From the NCBI RefSeq assembly GCF_000426645.1, contig NZ_AUFT01000005.1:310001-374000 (forward strand): a stretch of DNA of 64,000 nt, read 5' to 3'. The stretch comes from Nakamurella lactea DSM 19367 (lineage in GTDB: Bacteria; Actinomycetota; Actinomycetes; Mycobacteriales; Nakamurellaceae). The translations under genes and the position numbers were made by a program. The notes below the pieces were generated by a model. It made no database searches, was not told the DNA's origin, and worked only from the letters and a program-made list of their open reading frames with translations. Within the stretch, counting starts at the first letter, position 1; each line of letters starts with the position of its first letter. Below, piece after piece: positions 12,651-21,308 of the stretch.

Positions 12651-14330
12651 ATGGCGACCCAGCGGTACTCGACGGACGATGACACCCACAGCACACCCGT
12701 GCAGATCCCGGACGGAGTACCGGCCGACGATTCGTTGACGGCGGAGTTGACCGGCCAGTCCGGCCCGCCGTCGGACCCTGGCTCCGCAGACCCGGCCGAC
12801 CGACCGTCCTGGGGCGAGCCACCGTCGGCCGCCTCGGCCGCAGCCTCAGCCAAGAAGTCCCGCGGTCGGTGGATCGCCGCCGGCGTGGTGGTGGTGCTGA
12901 TCGCCGGTGGCGGTGCCTGGTGGTGGACCCACCGTTCGACCGACACGGCGGCCGCGGCCCCCACAGTCAGCACCAGGACGGTGCAGGCGACGGCGGCACT
13001 CGGCACCATCACCTCGACCGTCGCGGCCACCGGGTCCGTCACACCGAAGGTCCAGGAGGACGTCAACTTCGCGGTCGCCGGGACGGTGACGAAGGTCGCG
13101 GTGACGCTGGGACAGACCGTGAAGAAGGGCCAGTTGCTGGCCACCGTCGACACCCTGGAGCTCAGGTCGGCCGTCGCCACCGCCAAGGCCGGGCTGGCCC
13201 AGGCGAAAGCCAAGAAGACCACCGACGTCGACGCGGAGGCGGACGACTCGCAGATCACTGCGGACAACGCCTCGATCGCGGTCGCCCAGCAGAAGGTCGA
13301 CCAGGCCAACAGCGATCTGGCCGCTGCCCAGCTGAAGGCTCCGGTCGCCGGTCAGATCCAGGGGCTGGAACTCTCGGTGGGACAGCAGGTCTCGGCGTCC
13401 GGGTCCGGCTCGTCCACCGGCTCCGGCGGTTCGAGTTCAGCCGGCTCGGGCTCCAGCGGGTCGGGCGCCGGTGCCTCGGGTGCCGGCAGTTCGGGAACCG
13501 GCGCGACCGGGTCCTCGAGTTCCTCGGCCCAGTTCCTGATCGTGGACACCGCCAGCTGGCAGGTGGACGCGACGGTGTCGGACAGCCAGGTCGGACTGCT
13601 GAAGAAGGGTATGCAGGCAACCATCTCGCTGTCCGAATCGACGAGTTCGAGCAATACCGGCGGGTTCGGCGGGTTCGGCGGCGCCGGTGGGTTCGGCGGC
13701 CTCGCCGGCGAACCTCCGGGCGGTGCGGCTGCCCCGGGCGGCACCAACCAAGGCGGCACCAACCAAAGCGGCACCGGCTCGGGCGGCACCGGCGGTGGAG
13801 CGACCGGTCAGGGCAGCGCCGGTCAGGGCACCGCCGGTCAGGGCACCGCCGGACAGAGCACGTCGGCAATCTTCGGTGTCGTTGCGTCGGTTGGACTTCT
13901 GGCCACCACCTCCGGCAACACCACCAGCTTCCCGGTCGTGATCGACGTCACCGGCAGCCCCAAGGATCTGCACGACGGCAGTTCGGTGAGCGTCTCCGTG
14001 ATCTACTCCCAACGCAACGACGCGCTGCTGATCCCCGCCCTGGCAGTGCGTCAGCAGGACGGCCAGGCCGTGGTGGACAAGGTCACCGACGGCGTCGTCA
14101 GTGCGGTACCGGTGACCGTCGGCGAGACCTCTGGTACCCAGATCGAAATCACCAAGGGGCTGTCCGAGGGTGATGTGGTGCAGGAGACGATCACCACCAT
14201 CAACCGCTCCGGGTCATCGAACACCAACGGGCGCAGCGGCTATGACGGCGGCGCCGGTGGCTATCCCGGTGGTGCCGGCGGCTACCCCGGCGCCGGTGGG
14301 TTCGTCGGCCGGAACCGAGGCGACGGCTGA
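12651..14330 (+). CDS. Membrane-fusion (adaptor) protein of a MacAB-like exporter
   Basis: HlyD/MacA-type periplasmic adaptor, 559 residues. An acidic N-terminal cytoplasmic segment of about 65 residues leads into one transmembrane helix (RGRWIAAGVVVVLIAGGGAW). Then come the lipoyl half-motif VAGTVTKVAVTLGQTVKKGQ, a short alpha-hairpin (LELRSAVATAKAGLAQAKAK), the second lipoyl half LKAPVAGQIQGLELSVGQQV, and a beta-barrel region. Two long Gly/Ser/Thr/Gln-rich inserts interrupt the barrel, and the C-terminus is Gly/Tyr-rich (GGAGGYPGGAGGYPGAGG). The stop overlaps the ATPase start by one base. The exported substrate cannot be told from sequence. Confidence 0.85.
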   Translation: MATQRYSTDDDTHSTPVQIPDGVPADDSLTAELTGQSGPPSDPGSADPADRPSWGEPPSAASAAASAKKSRGRWIAAGVVVVLIAGGGAWWWTHRSTDTAAAAPTVSTRTVQATAALGTITSTVAATGSVTPKVQEDVNFAVAGTVTKVAVTLGQTVKKGQLLATVDTLELRSAVATAKAGLAQAKAKKTTDVDAEADDSQITADNASIAVAQQKVDQANSDLAAAQLKAPVAGQIQGLELSVGQQVSASGSGSSTGSGGSSSAGSGSSGSGAGASGAGSSGTGATGSSSSSAQFLIVDTASWQVDATVSDSQVGLLKKGMQATISLSESTSSSNTGGFGGFGGAGGFGGLAGEPPGGAAAPGGTNQGGTNQSGTGSGGTGGGATGQGSAGQGTAGQGTAGQSTSAIFGVVASVGLLATTSGNTTSFPVVIDVTGSPKDLHDGSSVSVSVIYSQRNDALLIPALAVRQQDGQAVVDKVTDGVVSAVPVTVGETSGTQIEITKGLSEGDVVQETITTINRSGSSNTNGRSGYDGGAGGYPGGAGGYPGAGGFVGRNRGDG

Positions 14331-15070
14331 TGACCACCATGCTCGACCGTGAGCCGGCCGCCGCAGACGGATCGGCCGACGATCCGACACCGGTGATCCG
14401 GCTGACCGATGTCCGCAAGATCTATGGTTCAGGTTCCATGCACGTCACCGCGGTGGACGGGGTCTCGCTGCGGATCGATCCCGGCGAGTACGTCTCGATC
14501 ACCGGGCCGTCGGGTTCCGGCAAGTCGACCCTGATGCACATCATCGGGTGCCTGGACGTGTTGAGTTCCGGGCGCTATGAACTCTCCGGCGAGGACGTCA
14601 GCGTGCTGGACGAGGTCGAGCTGGCCCAGATCCGCAACCGGCGCATCGGCTTCGTGTTCCAGCAGTTCAATCTGCTCCCCCACCTGTCGGCCTGGCGCAA
14701 CGTCGAACTCGGCCTCATCTACGCCGGAGTGCCAAGGGCCGACCGCAAACGCCGGGCGATCGAGGCACTCGCGAAGGTCGGCCTGGCCGACCGGATCGGG
14801 CACAAACCCGGCGAACTCTCGGGCGGGCAACAACAGCGCGTCGCGGTGGCCCGTGCATTGGTCGGTGATCCCACCCTGCTGCTCGCGGACGAGCCGACCG
14901 GCAACCTCGACTCGAAGTCCACCGAGGACGCCCTCGGCCTGCTCGACGAACTGCATGCCCAGGGTCGCACCATCGTGCTGATCACCCACGAGCACGACGT
15001 CGCCAGGCGCAGCGGCCGCACCATCGCGGTGCGGGACGGCCGGATCACCGCGGACGAGGTGCTGCGATGA
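14330..15070 (+). CDS. ABC transporter ATP-binding protein, MacB/LolD type
   Basis: ATPase subunit, 246 residues, that powers the FtsX-like permease downstream. Walker A is GPSGSGKST, the Q-loop lies in [14 protein letters not shown], the signature is [15 protein letters not shown], and Walker B is [16 protein letters not shown] with a switch His in [10 protein letters not shown]. The NLDSK wording is typical of the MacB/LolD/FtsE mechanotransducing group. It overlaps both neighbours (1 and 4 bases). Confidence 0.93.
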   Translation: MTTMLDREPAAADGSADDPTPVIRLTDVRKIYGSGSMHVTAVDGVSLRIDPGEYVSITGPSGSGKSTLMHIIGCLDVLSSGRYELSGEDVSVLDEVELAQIRNRRIGFVFQQFNLLPHLSAWRNVELGLIYAGVPRADRKRRAIEALAKVGLADRIGHKPGELSGGQQQRVAVARALVGDPTLLLADEPTGNLDSKSTEDALGLLDELHAQGRTIVLITHEHDVARRSGRTIAVRDGRITADEVLR

Positions 15071-16299
15071 AGTGGCTCGACACCTTCCGTACCGGCCTGG
15101 AATCGATCCGGTCGCACCGCCTCCGGTCCGCGCTGACCTGTCTGGGGATCCTGATCGGCATCGCGGCCGTCATCCTGACCGTCGGGCTGGGTCTGGGTAG
15201 CCAACGGCAGGTGGGTGCGAGCATCTCCTCGCTCGGCAGCAACCTGCTGATCGTCTCCCCCGGCAGCGCCAGCACCAACGGCGTTCGGGGTGGCTTCGGC
15301 TCGGCCACCACCCTCACCACCAGCGACGTCGCCGCATTGCGGGACTCGGTGAACTGTCCGGACATCGCAGCGGTGTCCGCGGTCAAACAGTCGTCGGGGT
15401 CGCTGACCGCCGGCGACAACAACTGGACAACCCAACTGGTGGGCACCGATCCGTCGTTCCCGATCGTGCGCGACCGCACCCTGGCCTCCGGTCGGTTCTT
15501 CACCGACGCGGATGTCGCCGACAAGGCCGACGTCACCGTGCTCGGCTCCGAGACCGCCTCCGAACTCTTCGGTTCCACCAACGTCGTGGGCAGTTCGGTG
15601 ACGTCCAACGGCATCTCGTTCGAGGTGATCGGCGTGCTCGCCGCTGCGGGCAGCGATTCCACCAGCAATCTCGACGATCAGGCACTCTTCCCGATGAGCA
15701 CCGCCGCCCGCGATCTGTTCAGCGGGTCGTCACCGAATTCGGTGTCGACCATCTACCTGCAGGCACCGGACGAGGCGGCCCTGTCGGCGGCCTACCAGGA
15801 GGCGAATGCGTTGTTGCTCAACCTGCATCAGATCGCCTCGGCGGACAGCGCCGACTTCTCGATCAGCAGCCAGCAGGCGTTGCTGTCGACCGCCACCTCG
15901 GTGAGCAAGACCCTCACCGTGCTGCTCACCGGGATCGCCGCGCTCTCGCTGCTGGTCGGTGGGATCGGCGTCATGAACATCATGTTGGTCTCGGTGTCCG
16001 AACGCACCAGGGAGATCGGCCTGCGAAAGGCGTTGGGGGCAGCCCCTTCCGCCATCCGAAGGCAGTTCCTGGTGGAGGCGATGATCCTCGGCCTGACCGG
16101 CGGTCTGCTGGGCGCCGCCCTCGGGATCGCCGCAGCGAAGTTCGTACCGAAACTGGTGTCCTCTGCCGCCGTGGTGGTCTCGCCGACCGCCGTCACCGGT
16201 TCCATTGCCATCGCCGTCGCCATCGGTTTGGTATTCGGCGTCTATCCGGCCGTGCGTGCTGCCCGGCTGGCCCCTATCGATGCACTCAGGAGCGAATGA
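15067..16299 (+). CDS. MacB-like ABC transporter permease (FtsX fold)
   Basis: Permease of 410 residues: one N-terminal transmembrane helix ([20 protein letters not shown]), a large extracytoplasmic MacB_PCD domain (about residues 45-260), then three C-terminal helices. The segment [20 protein letters not shown] and the following [10 protein letters not shown] are the hallmark of the FtsX/MacB family. Such permeases do not form a classical channel but transmit ATPase motion to the adaptor. The gene overlaps the ATPase and the following lipoprotein gene by 4 bases each. Confidence 0.92.
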   Translation: MKWLDTFRTGLESIRSHRLRSALTCLGILIGIAAVILTVGLGLGSQRQVGASISSLGSNLLIVSPGSASTNGVRGGFGSATTLTTSDVAALRDSVNCPDIAAVSAVKQSSGSLTAGDNNWTTQLVGTDPSFPIVRDRTLASGRFFTDADVADKADVTVLGSETASELFGSTNVVGSSVTSNGISFEVIGVLAAAGSDSTSNLDDQALFPMSTAARDLFSGSSPNSVSTIYLQAPDEAALSAAYQEANALLLNLHQIASADSADFSISSQQALLSTATSVSKTLTVLLTGIAALSLLVGGIGVMNIMLVSVSERTREIGLRKALGAAPSAIRRQFLVEAMILGLTGGLLGAALGIAAAKFVPKLVSSAAVVVSPTAVTGSIAIAVAIGLVFGVYPAVRAARLAPIDALRSE

Positions 16300-17477
16300 T
16301 GCGCCACCTTCCTCATGCCGACGATGCCCGGACGGTCGCGACCGCCGTCGGTGGCTGGGCCCGCCGCCCGGCGATGACCCGACGGTGGCGGGCCGGTGCG
16401 GTCGCCGCCGGCGCCGTGGCGATCGCGGTACTGCTTGCGGGTTGCGGGTCGGCAACGGCTGCCGGCAGTGCCGCACCCGGTGGTGCCCCGACGTCCGCGG
16501 GCGAGCCGGCGGCGCCGTCCGGTGGTGCGGCGCCGTCCGGTGGTGCAGCGCCGTCCGAAGGTGCGGCGCCGTCCGATGGTGCAGCGGGTGACGGGAAATC
16601 GGGCGGGACGTCGAACTCCGACGGACGGAACTTCCGGCCGGCCGCTTCCGGTCTGATCGCCCAACTCGTGACCTCCGGCTTCTACGTCCAGAGTTCCACC
16701 AGCCAGACCACGGTCAATTACACGGATAAGACGACGTTCAGCAAGACCGTTGCCGCGTCCTTGAAGTCGGTGACCGTCGGCAGCTGCGTCACCGCCGTCG
16801 CAGCCCGGACCGCCGGCGGGAACGGCTCGGCGGGCGGGAGCGGATCCACGGATGCGGCCCCCACGGCGCCGCCGTCCGGCACCGGTGCCCCGGGCAACGG
16901 CACCGGGCAGCGACCTACCGCGATCACCGCCGGCACGGTGCTGGTGACGGCCGCGACCAAGGGCTCCTGCACTGACGGCACCGGCCTCGGCGGCTTCGGC
17001 GGCGGCCGCGGCGGCGCCCGGCCCTCCGGCGCCGCACCCTCGGCCGCGCCCTCGGCACCACCACCCGCCGGCGCTCCGGGCAGCGGTACCGACGGGACGG
17101 GTCGGGCCGGCTTCCCGGGCGGCTTCGGCGGCGCACTCTCCGGTCAGGTGACGAAGGTGAGTGGGTCGACGATCACCGTGACCGAGTCGGACCGGGACGG
17201 TGCGAAGACCACCGGCACCATCACGGTCAATGCCGACACCGACTACACCAGCCGGCAGAGCGGCACGGCGAAAGACGCGAAGGTGGGCCAGTGCGCCACC
17301 GTGATGGGGACCGCCGACAGCACCGGCGCGGTCGCCGCGACCACCGTTGAGCTGACTGCCGCGACCGACGGCCAGTGCACGACCTTCGGCGGTCGCGTCG
17401 GCGGCCAGGGGTCCGGACAACAGAACGGCGCCGGGCCGAACGATCCGGCACCGACCACCGGAACGACACATGGCTGA
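16296..17477 (+). CDS. DUF5666-like lipoprotein with low-complexity linkers
   Basis: Up to 393 residues. The segment MTRRWRAGAVAAGAVAIAVLLAGC is a lipoprotein signal with lipobox LLAGC, so the true start may be ATG at 16374 rather than 16296. The latter would extend the cytoplasmic side by 26 residues but preserves a 4-base overlap with the permease. After the Cys comes a PSGGAA repeat linker. Two beta-rich segments follow, the second (GQVTKVSGSTITVTESD to the C-terminus) resembling DUF5666 repeats, with paired Cys in each. Its function is unknown. Its place inside the exporter operon suggests an accessory at the outer face of the membrane. Confidence 0.7.
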   Translation: MMRHLPHADDARTVATAVGGWARRPAMTRRWRAGAVAAGAVAIAVLLAGCGSATAAGSAAPGGAPTSAGEPAAPSGGAAPSGGAAPSEGAAPSDGAAGDGKSGGTSNSDGRNFRPAASGLIAQLVTSGFYVQSSTSQTTVNYTDKTTFSKTVAASLKSVTVGSCVTAVAARTAGGNGSAGGSGSTDAAPTAPPSGTGAPGNGTGQRPTAITAGTVLVTAATKGSCTDGTGLGGFGGGRGGARPSGAAPSAAPSAPPPAGAPGSGTDGTGRAGFPGGFGGALSGQVTKVSGSTITVTESDRDGAKTTGTITVNADTDYTSRQSGTAKDAKVGQCATVMGTADSTGAVAATTVELTAATDGQCTTFGGRVGGQGSGQQNGAGPNDPAPTTGTTHG

Positions 17478-20298
17478 TCCGATGACCTCCGGTTCGGCGG
17501 CGGCCCGGATCAGGGCGCGGCGCAGACTCCGGCAGCGACTGAGCGGCGCCGCCGTTGCGGTGGTGGTGGCCGGAGCGGTGGTCGCCGTGATCGTGGTGCA
17601 GAGTGCGCCCGCGGAGGCGGCCTACCGAATGGCGCCGGTGGCAACGGGATCGGTGACCCAACAGGTCGTCCAATCCGGGAAGGTAGCCAGCGGGACACGC
17701 AATGACGTAGCCTTCGCCGTCGGCGGCACCGTGTCCACGGTGAAGGTCGAGGTCGGCGACACGGTGAGCGCCGGCCAGACCCTGGCGACCCTGGCCACCG
17801 ACGACCTCAGCTCGGCGGTCACCGATGCGAAGGACACCCTGGAAGCGGCCGAGCAGCAGTTGGCCGACGACCTGCAAGCCCAGCAGGATGCGGTGACCAG
17901 CAGCGCGGCAGCCAGCACTTCATCATCGGCGTCCTCGGCGTCGCCCGCGGCCGGCAACGACCAGGCTGGGTCGGGCTACGCCCCGGGCGGCAACAGCAAC
18001 GGCGGTGCCGGAAGTGCCGGGACCGACGCCGCCGCGGGGACGGGTACCGCCGGGGCCGCCGGCGGCGCCGGCAGCGCCGGCAGCACCGGCAACACCGACG
18101 ACGGGACCAACGCCGGCAGGAATGACGACACGGCGGGTGCCAAGGGCGCCGGGTCGGGCGCTGGTTCCGGCGCGGGGAGCCCGAGCAGCTCGGCCACCGG
18201 CGCCGCCCGCGGGACCTCGCCCACGTCGTCCGCATCGACCTCCGGCTCCGCGCCGCACGGTGGCACCAGCTCAAGCGTCCCGAACAGTCGCCCCACCAAC
18301 ACCGGTTCCGGCGGCGACGGCAGCCCGAACGGGTCAGGGTCGGCCGAGCTGCGGAGGGCCCAGCAGGCAGTGATCGCAGCCCAGAAGGCCGTCACCGCCG
18401 CATCGAACCGCGCGGCCCAGGGGCAGGCGGCGGTCGCCAACACCTGCACCTCCGACGTACTCGCACCAAGCTCCGGCGGTACCGACCCGACCACCACGAC
18501 GGATACTCCGACCTCGGACACCACCAGCACCGCCACCGAGGCCCCTACGACGGTCACCGAGACCGTCACCGACCCACCCGTCACCGAGACGGTCACCGAC
18601 CCACCGGTCACCGAGACGGTCACCGACCCACCCGTCACTCAGACCGAGACAAGCACCGAAACCGTGACCGTCACAGAGACGCCGTCCGCGTCGTCGCCCT
18701 CGACCACCTCGACCGACACCGACACCGCAGCGAGCGCCGGGCAGGCTGCCGATCCGCTTCGTGGCCAGGCCGCGTTCCTTCCGGCCGATTCCGGTGACGC
18801 GGCGTCATCCGTGCCGGTGTCGTCGGTGCCGGCGTCGTCCGGCGACGATCAGGCCGGGTCAGATTCAGATTCGGTGTCGGGCACAGACACGTCGACACCC
18901 GACTCGACGACGGATACGTCGACCACCGTGTCGACCGCGGGGCCGGCAACCCAGGACGGCACCGCCTTGCAGGCCTGTAAGGACGCATTGACCGACGGGG
19001 CCGCAAATCAGCAGGCGGTGAGCGCGGCCCAGGACGAGCTGACGGACGCCATCACCGCTTTGGCGACCGCCCTCACCACCACGCAGGGGCAGCCGGGCCA
19101 GAACGGGCAGGGCGGCCAGACCGGGTCGAACCCGACCGGCGCCGCACCCAGCAACAGCACATCGCCCAGTCGTGGCGGCAGCAACGGGCAGGGCAATGGC
19201 AACCAGGGCACCGGCAGTCAGGGCACGGGCAGCCAGGGCAGCACCGGCCAAGTCAACTCGGGCCAGGACAACGGAAGCCAAGACAACGGCAGCCAGGGCA
19301 CCGGTGTCCAGGGCACCGGTGCAGCTGCGGGCGCCGGTGGCCAGGGCTCCGACAGTCAGGGCAACGGGTACTCCGGCAGCGGGAACCAGGGCGCAGGGGC
19401 GACGACCAGGTCCGACGCGGCCGGATCGGGCTCGGCATCCAGTGGCGGGTCCGGGAGCTCCAGCGGCTCAGGGAACACCGGCGCGGCCGGGGCCTCCAGC
19501 GGCACCCGGAGTTCCGGTGACACCGGCACCGAGCAAGGTCAGGCCGGCCAGCAGGACCACACCCCGACCGCCGCCGACATCGCCACCGACCAGGCGAACA
19601 TCGACGTCGCCGAGTACGGCGTTGCGGTCGCCGAGCAGAGCCTGAGCCGGGCGCGACTCACCGCGCCGATCAGCGGATCCGTTGCTGCGGTGGACATCTC
19701 CCCCGGCGACCGGGTGTCCGCCGGCTCGACCAGTGCCGTCGTCACCATCGTGGGCACGAATCAGCATGTCGTCACCACCACGGTGCCACTGAGTGTGGTG
19801 GACAACGTCAAGGTGGGCGACCAGGCCGCCTTGGAGGTCAACGGAGTGGCCCAGGCCCTCGCCGGGAAGGTGTCCTACGTCGGATCGTTGACCAGCGCCA
19901 ACGGCGGCACCGCGACCACCACCACCTACCCGATCACCATCGTGGTGGATCCGGGCGAAACCCAGCTGTTCGACGGCTCGGGCGCGATGGTCACCCTCAC
20001 GGTGGCATCGGTCGATGGGGTGCTGACCGTGCCGACGTCGGCCGTCACCAACGACGGTGGCCGGTACTCGGTACAGGTGATGGACGGCGGCACGGTCACC
20101 AGTACGTCGGTGACGGTCGGCGCGATCGGCCCCGACCGGATCCAGATCCTGTCCGGCCTCACCAGCGGCCAGCAGGTGGTGCTGGCCGACCTGGCGGCGG
20201 CGATCCCGACGTCGACCAGACAGAACAGCAACAGCGGCCTGCTCGGCGGCAACGAGGCCGGCGGCCGGTTCGCGGTCGGTGTCCGGCCAGGCGGCTGA
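17470..20298 (+). CDS. Second HlyD-like adaptor with very large low-complexity insert
   Basis: 942 residues, far longer than the usual 350-500 of the family. It has an N-terminal transmembrane helix (residues ~26-45), the lipoyl half-motif VAFAVGGTVSTVKVEVGDTVSAGQ, then about 500 residues of Ser/Thr/Gly/Asn/Gln-rich sequence, broken by short helical pieces (ELRRAQQAVIAAQKAVTAAS and LQACKDALTDGAANQQAVS). The second lipoyl half (ARLTAPISGSVAAVDISPGD) and a beta-barrel domain close it. The helical pieces look like remnants of the adaptor coiled-coil hairpin, separated by linkers, with two Cys that could pair. The start overlaps the previous gene by 8 bases. It probably works with the same exporter. 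Confidence 0.75.
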   Translation: MADPMTSGSAAARIRARRRLRQRLSGAAVAVVVAGAVVAVIVVQSAPAEAAYRMAPVATGSVTQQVVQSGKVASGTRNDVAFAVGGTVSTVKVEVGDTVSAGQTLATLATDDLSSAVTDAKDTLEAAEQQLADDLQAQQDAVTSSAAASTSSSASSASPAAGNDQAGSGYAPGGNSNGGAGSAGTDAAAGTGTAGAAGGAGSAGSTGNTDDGTNAGRNDDTAGAKGAGSGAGSGAGSPSSSATGAARGTSPTSSASTSGSAPHGGTSSSVPNSRPTNTGSGGDGSPNGSGSAELRRAQQAVIAAQKAVTAASNRAAQGQAAVANTCTSDVLAPSSGGTDPTTTTDTPTSDTTSTATEAPTTVTETVTDPPVTETVTDPPVTETVTDPPVTQTETSTETVTVTETPSASSPSTTSTDTDTAASAGQAADPLRGQAAFLPADSGDAASSVPVSSVPASSGDDQAGSDSDSVSGTDTSTPDSTTDTSTTVSTAGPATQDGTALQACKDALTDGAANQQAVSAAQDELTDAITALATALTTTQGQPGQNGQGGQTGSNPTGAAPSNSTSPSRGGSNGQGNGNQGTGSQGTGSQGSTGQVNSGQDNGSQDNGSQGTGVQGTGAAAGAGGQGSDSQGNGYSGSGNQGAGATTRSDAAGSGSASSGGSGSSSGSGNTGAAGASSGTRSSGDTGTEQGQAGQQDHTPTAADIATDQANIDVAEYGVAVAEQSLSRARLTAPISGSVAAVDISPGDRVSAGSTSAVVTIVGTNQHVVTTTVPLSVVDNVKVGDQAALEVNGVAQALAGKVSYVGSLTSANGGTATTTTYPITIVVDPGETQLFDGSGAMVTLTVASVDGVLTVPTSAVTNDGGRYSVQVMDGGTVTSTSVTVGAIGPDRIQILSGLTSGQQVVLADLAAAIPTSTRQNSNSGLLGGNEAGGRFAVGVRPGG
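18553..18633 (+). repeat. Three tandem 27-bp repeats inside the second adaptor gene
   Basis: Three near-identical 27-base units (18553-18579, 18580-18606, 18607-18633), each coding for VTETVTDPP. They differ only at synonymous positions (ACC/ACG and CCC/CCG). The array sits in the low-complexity region of the adaptor and is a likely site of slippage and length variation. Confidence 0.9.
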
Positions 20299-20307
20299 CC
20301 GGATCGA

Positions 20308-20985
20308 TCAGCGGGTCCGGTCCTGCGCATCCGCGGCGGACCGGATCAGGCGGAGATCGTCGACGTCGACGTCGGTGAGCGAGGCGGCGAACGTCATCCC
20401 GGGCCGGTGCGGCACCTCGACCTCGGACGGCACCACCAGCACCGGGACGCCGGCCGCGAGGGCGGACGCCGAGCCGTTGGGTGAGTCCTCGATGGCCAGG
20501 CTCTGCCCGGCGGCCATGCCCAACAACTGCATCGCCCGCCGGTAGGGCTCCGGATCGGGCTTGTTCGCACTGACCTCATCGCCGCACACGACCGCGTCGA
20601 AACTGTGCCGGCCCAAGGTGTTCAACGCAAGATCCACCAACTCGCGGTGGGTCGCGGTGACCAGGGCGGTGGCCAGCCCGGCGTTTCGGACCTGCGTCAA
20701 CAGTCGCTGTGCGCCGGGCCGCCAGGGGATCTCGCCGGCGAACAGCGTCGCGGTGTGGGCGGTCAACATCCGGGCCACCTCGTCGGCGTCGCGATCCACC
20801 CCGACGTCGGCCAGCAGCATGTCGATCGAGTTGACCAGGTCGTGGCCGACCATCGCGTGCCTGGTCGCGGTCGACAGCTGTCCGCCGAGGTCGGCCGCCG
20901 TCCGATCGAGAGCGATCGTCCACAACTTCTCGGAGTCGGTCAGGGTGCCGTCCATGTCGAACAGCACGGCATACAGGTTCGTCAC
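20308..20985 (-). CDS. HAD-superfamily phosphatase (beta-phosphoglucomutase-like)
   Basis: HAD hydrolase of about 225 residues, probably a sugar-phosphate or phosphoglycolate-type phosphatase. Motif I is FDMDGTLTDSE (nucleophile and acid Asp), motif II is ALVTATH, motif III Lys is in SANKPDPEPY, and motif IV is AIEDSPNG. A helical cap lies between motifs I and II. GTG at 20985 (VTNLYAVLFDMDG) has GAGGAG upstream. An in-frame TTG at 21024 would add 13 residues of no family resemblance. The substrate cannot be inferred. It is divergent from metH. Confidence 0.88.
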   Translation of the reverse strand: MTNLYAVLFDMDGTLTDSEKLWTIALDRTAADLGGQLSTATRHAMVGHDLVNSIDMLLADVGVDRDADEVARMLTAHTATLFAGEIPWRPGAQRLLTQVRNAGLATALVTATHRELVDLALNTLGRHSFDAVVCGDEVSANKPDPEPYRRAMQLLGMAAGQSLAIEDSPNGSASALAAGVPVLVVPSEVEVPHRPGMTFAASLTDVDVDDLRLIRSAADAQDRTR

Positions 20986-21033
20986 CGCAGTTACTCGCTC
21001 CTCGGTCGGGTCGGCCGTCCCCAACGCTATCGT

Positions 21034-21136
21034 CGGCGCTTATCAACTTCGCAGCCGCCTGTGAAGTAGGCGGATGTGTGGCGCATGAGGCGAAAGTCGA
21101 CGAGTTCGGAAGCGCCTGAGAAGTTGATAAGCGCCG
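21034..21136. repeat. Long-range 17-bp inverted repeat between HAD gene and metH
   Basis: Perfect 17-base arms at 21034-21050 and 21120-21136 (core GGCGCTTATCAACTTC) flank 69 bases. Beyond the arms the two sides keep partial similarity (CAG/CGC), extending the match to about 25 bases. Inside is a second hairpin, CCGCC/GGCGG (21055-21073). The arms are less GC-rich than the surroundings. This looks like a palindromic intergenic element or a structured leader rather than a chance match. Nothing in it matches a cobalamin or SAM riboswitch that I recognise. Confidence 0.6.
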
Positions 21137-21161
21137 GCGGTCGGCGCGCGCGGTCGGGGGT

Positions 21162-21197
21162 CGAGCGGACCGAGTCGTATCCTGGGGTGTCCGCTCG
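21162..21197 (+). promoter_or_regulatory. Candidate metH promoter/operator
   Basis: Nine-base inverted arms CGAGCGGAC (21162-21170) and GTCCGCTCG (21189-21197) enclose an 18-base spacer that contains TATCCT (21178-21183), a plausible -10 box. The -35 region is poor. The arrangement, a palindrome around a -10, suits a repressor site about 110 bases before the metH start. Confidence 0.4.
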
Positions 21198-21308
21198 TTA
21201 CCGGCAGGCCTGCCACGACGTGCGGGGCCGTGCTGCTTGATCACCGTCGATCACCGCAGCACCGGCACCCACCCGACAAGCCGTTAGCCGACGCACAGGG
21301 GAACCTCC

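Noticed and set aside
13690-13860. Minus-strand Arg/Cys-rich frames over the adaptor linker as separate small genes
   Set aside because: They arise from the antisense of Gly/Ala/Thr codon repeats and have no ribosome site.
18553-18633. CRISPR-like array
   Set aside because: The three 27-base units are directly abutting with no spacers and code for a peptide repeat inside a gene.
20986-21308. A cobalamin or SAM riboswitch before metH
   Set aside because: I looked for the conserved B12-box and SAM-motif cores and found neither. The structure present is a plain long inverted repeat.
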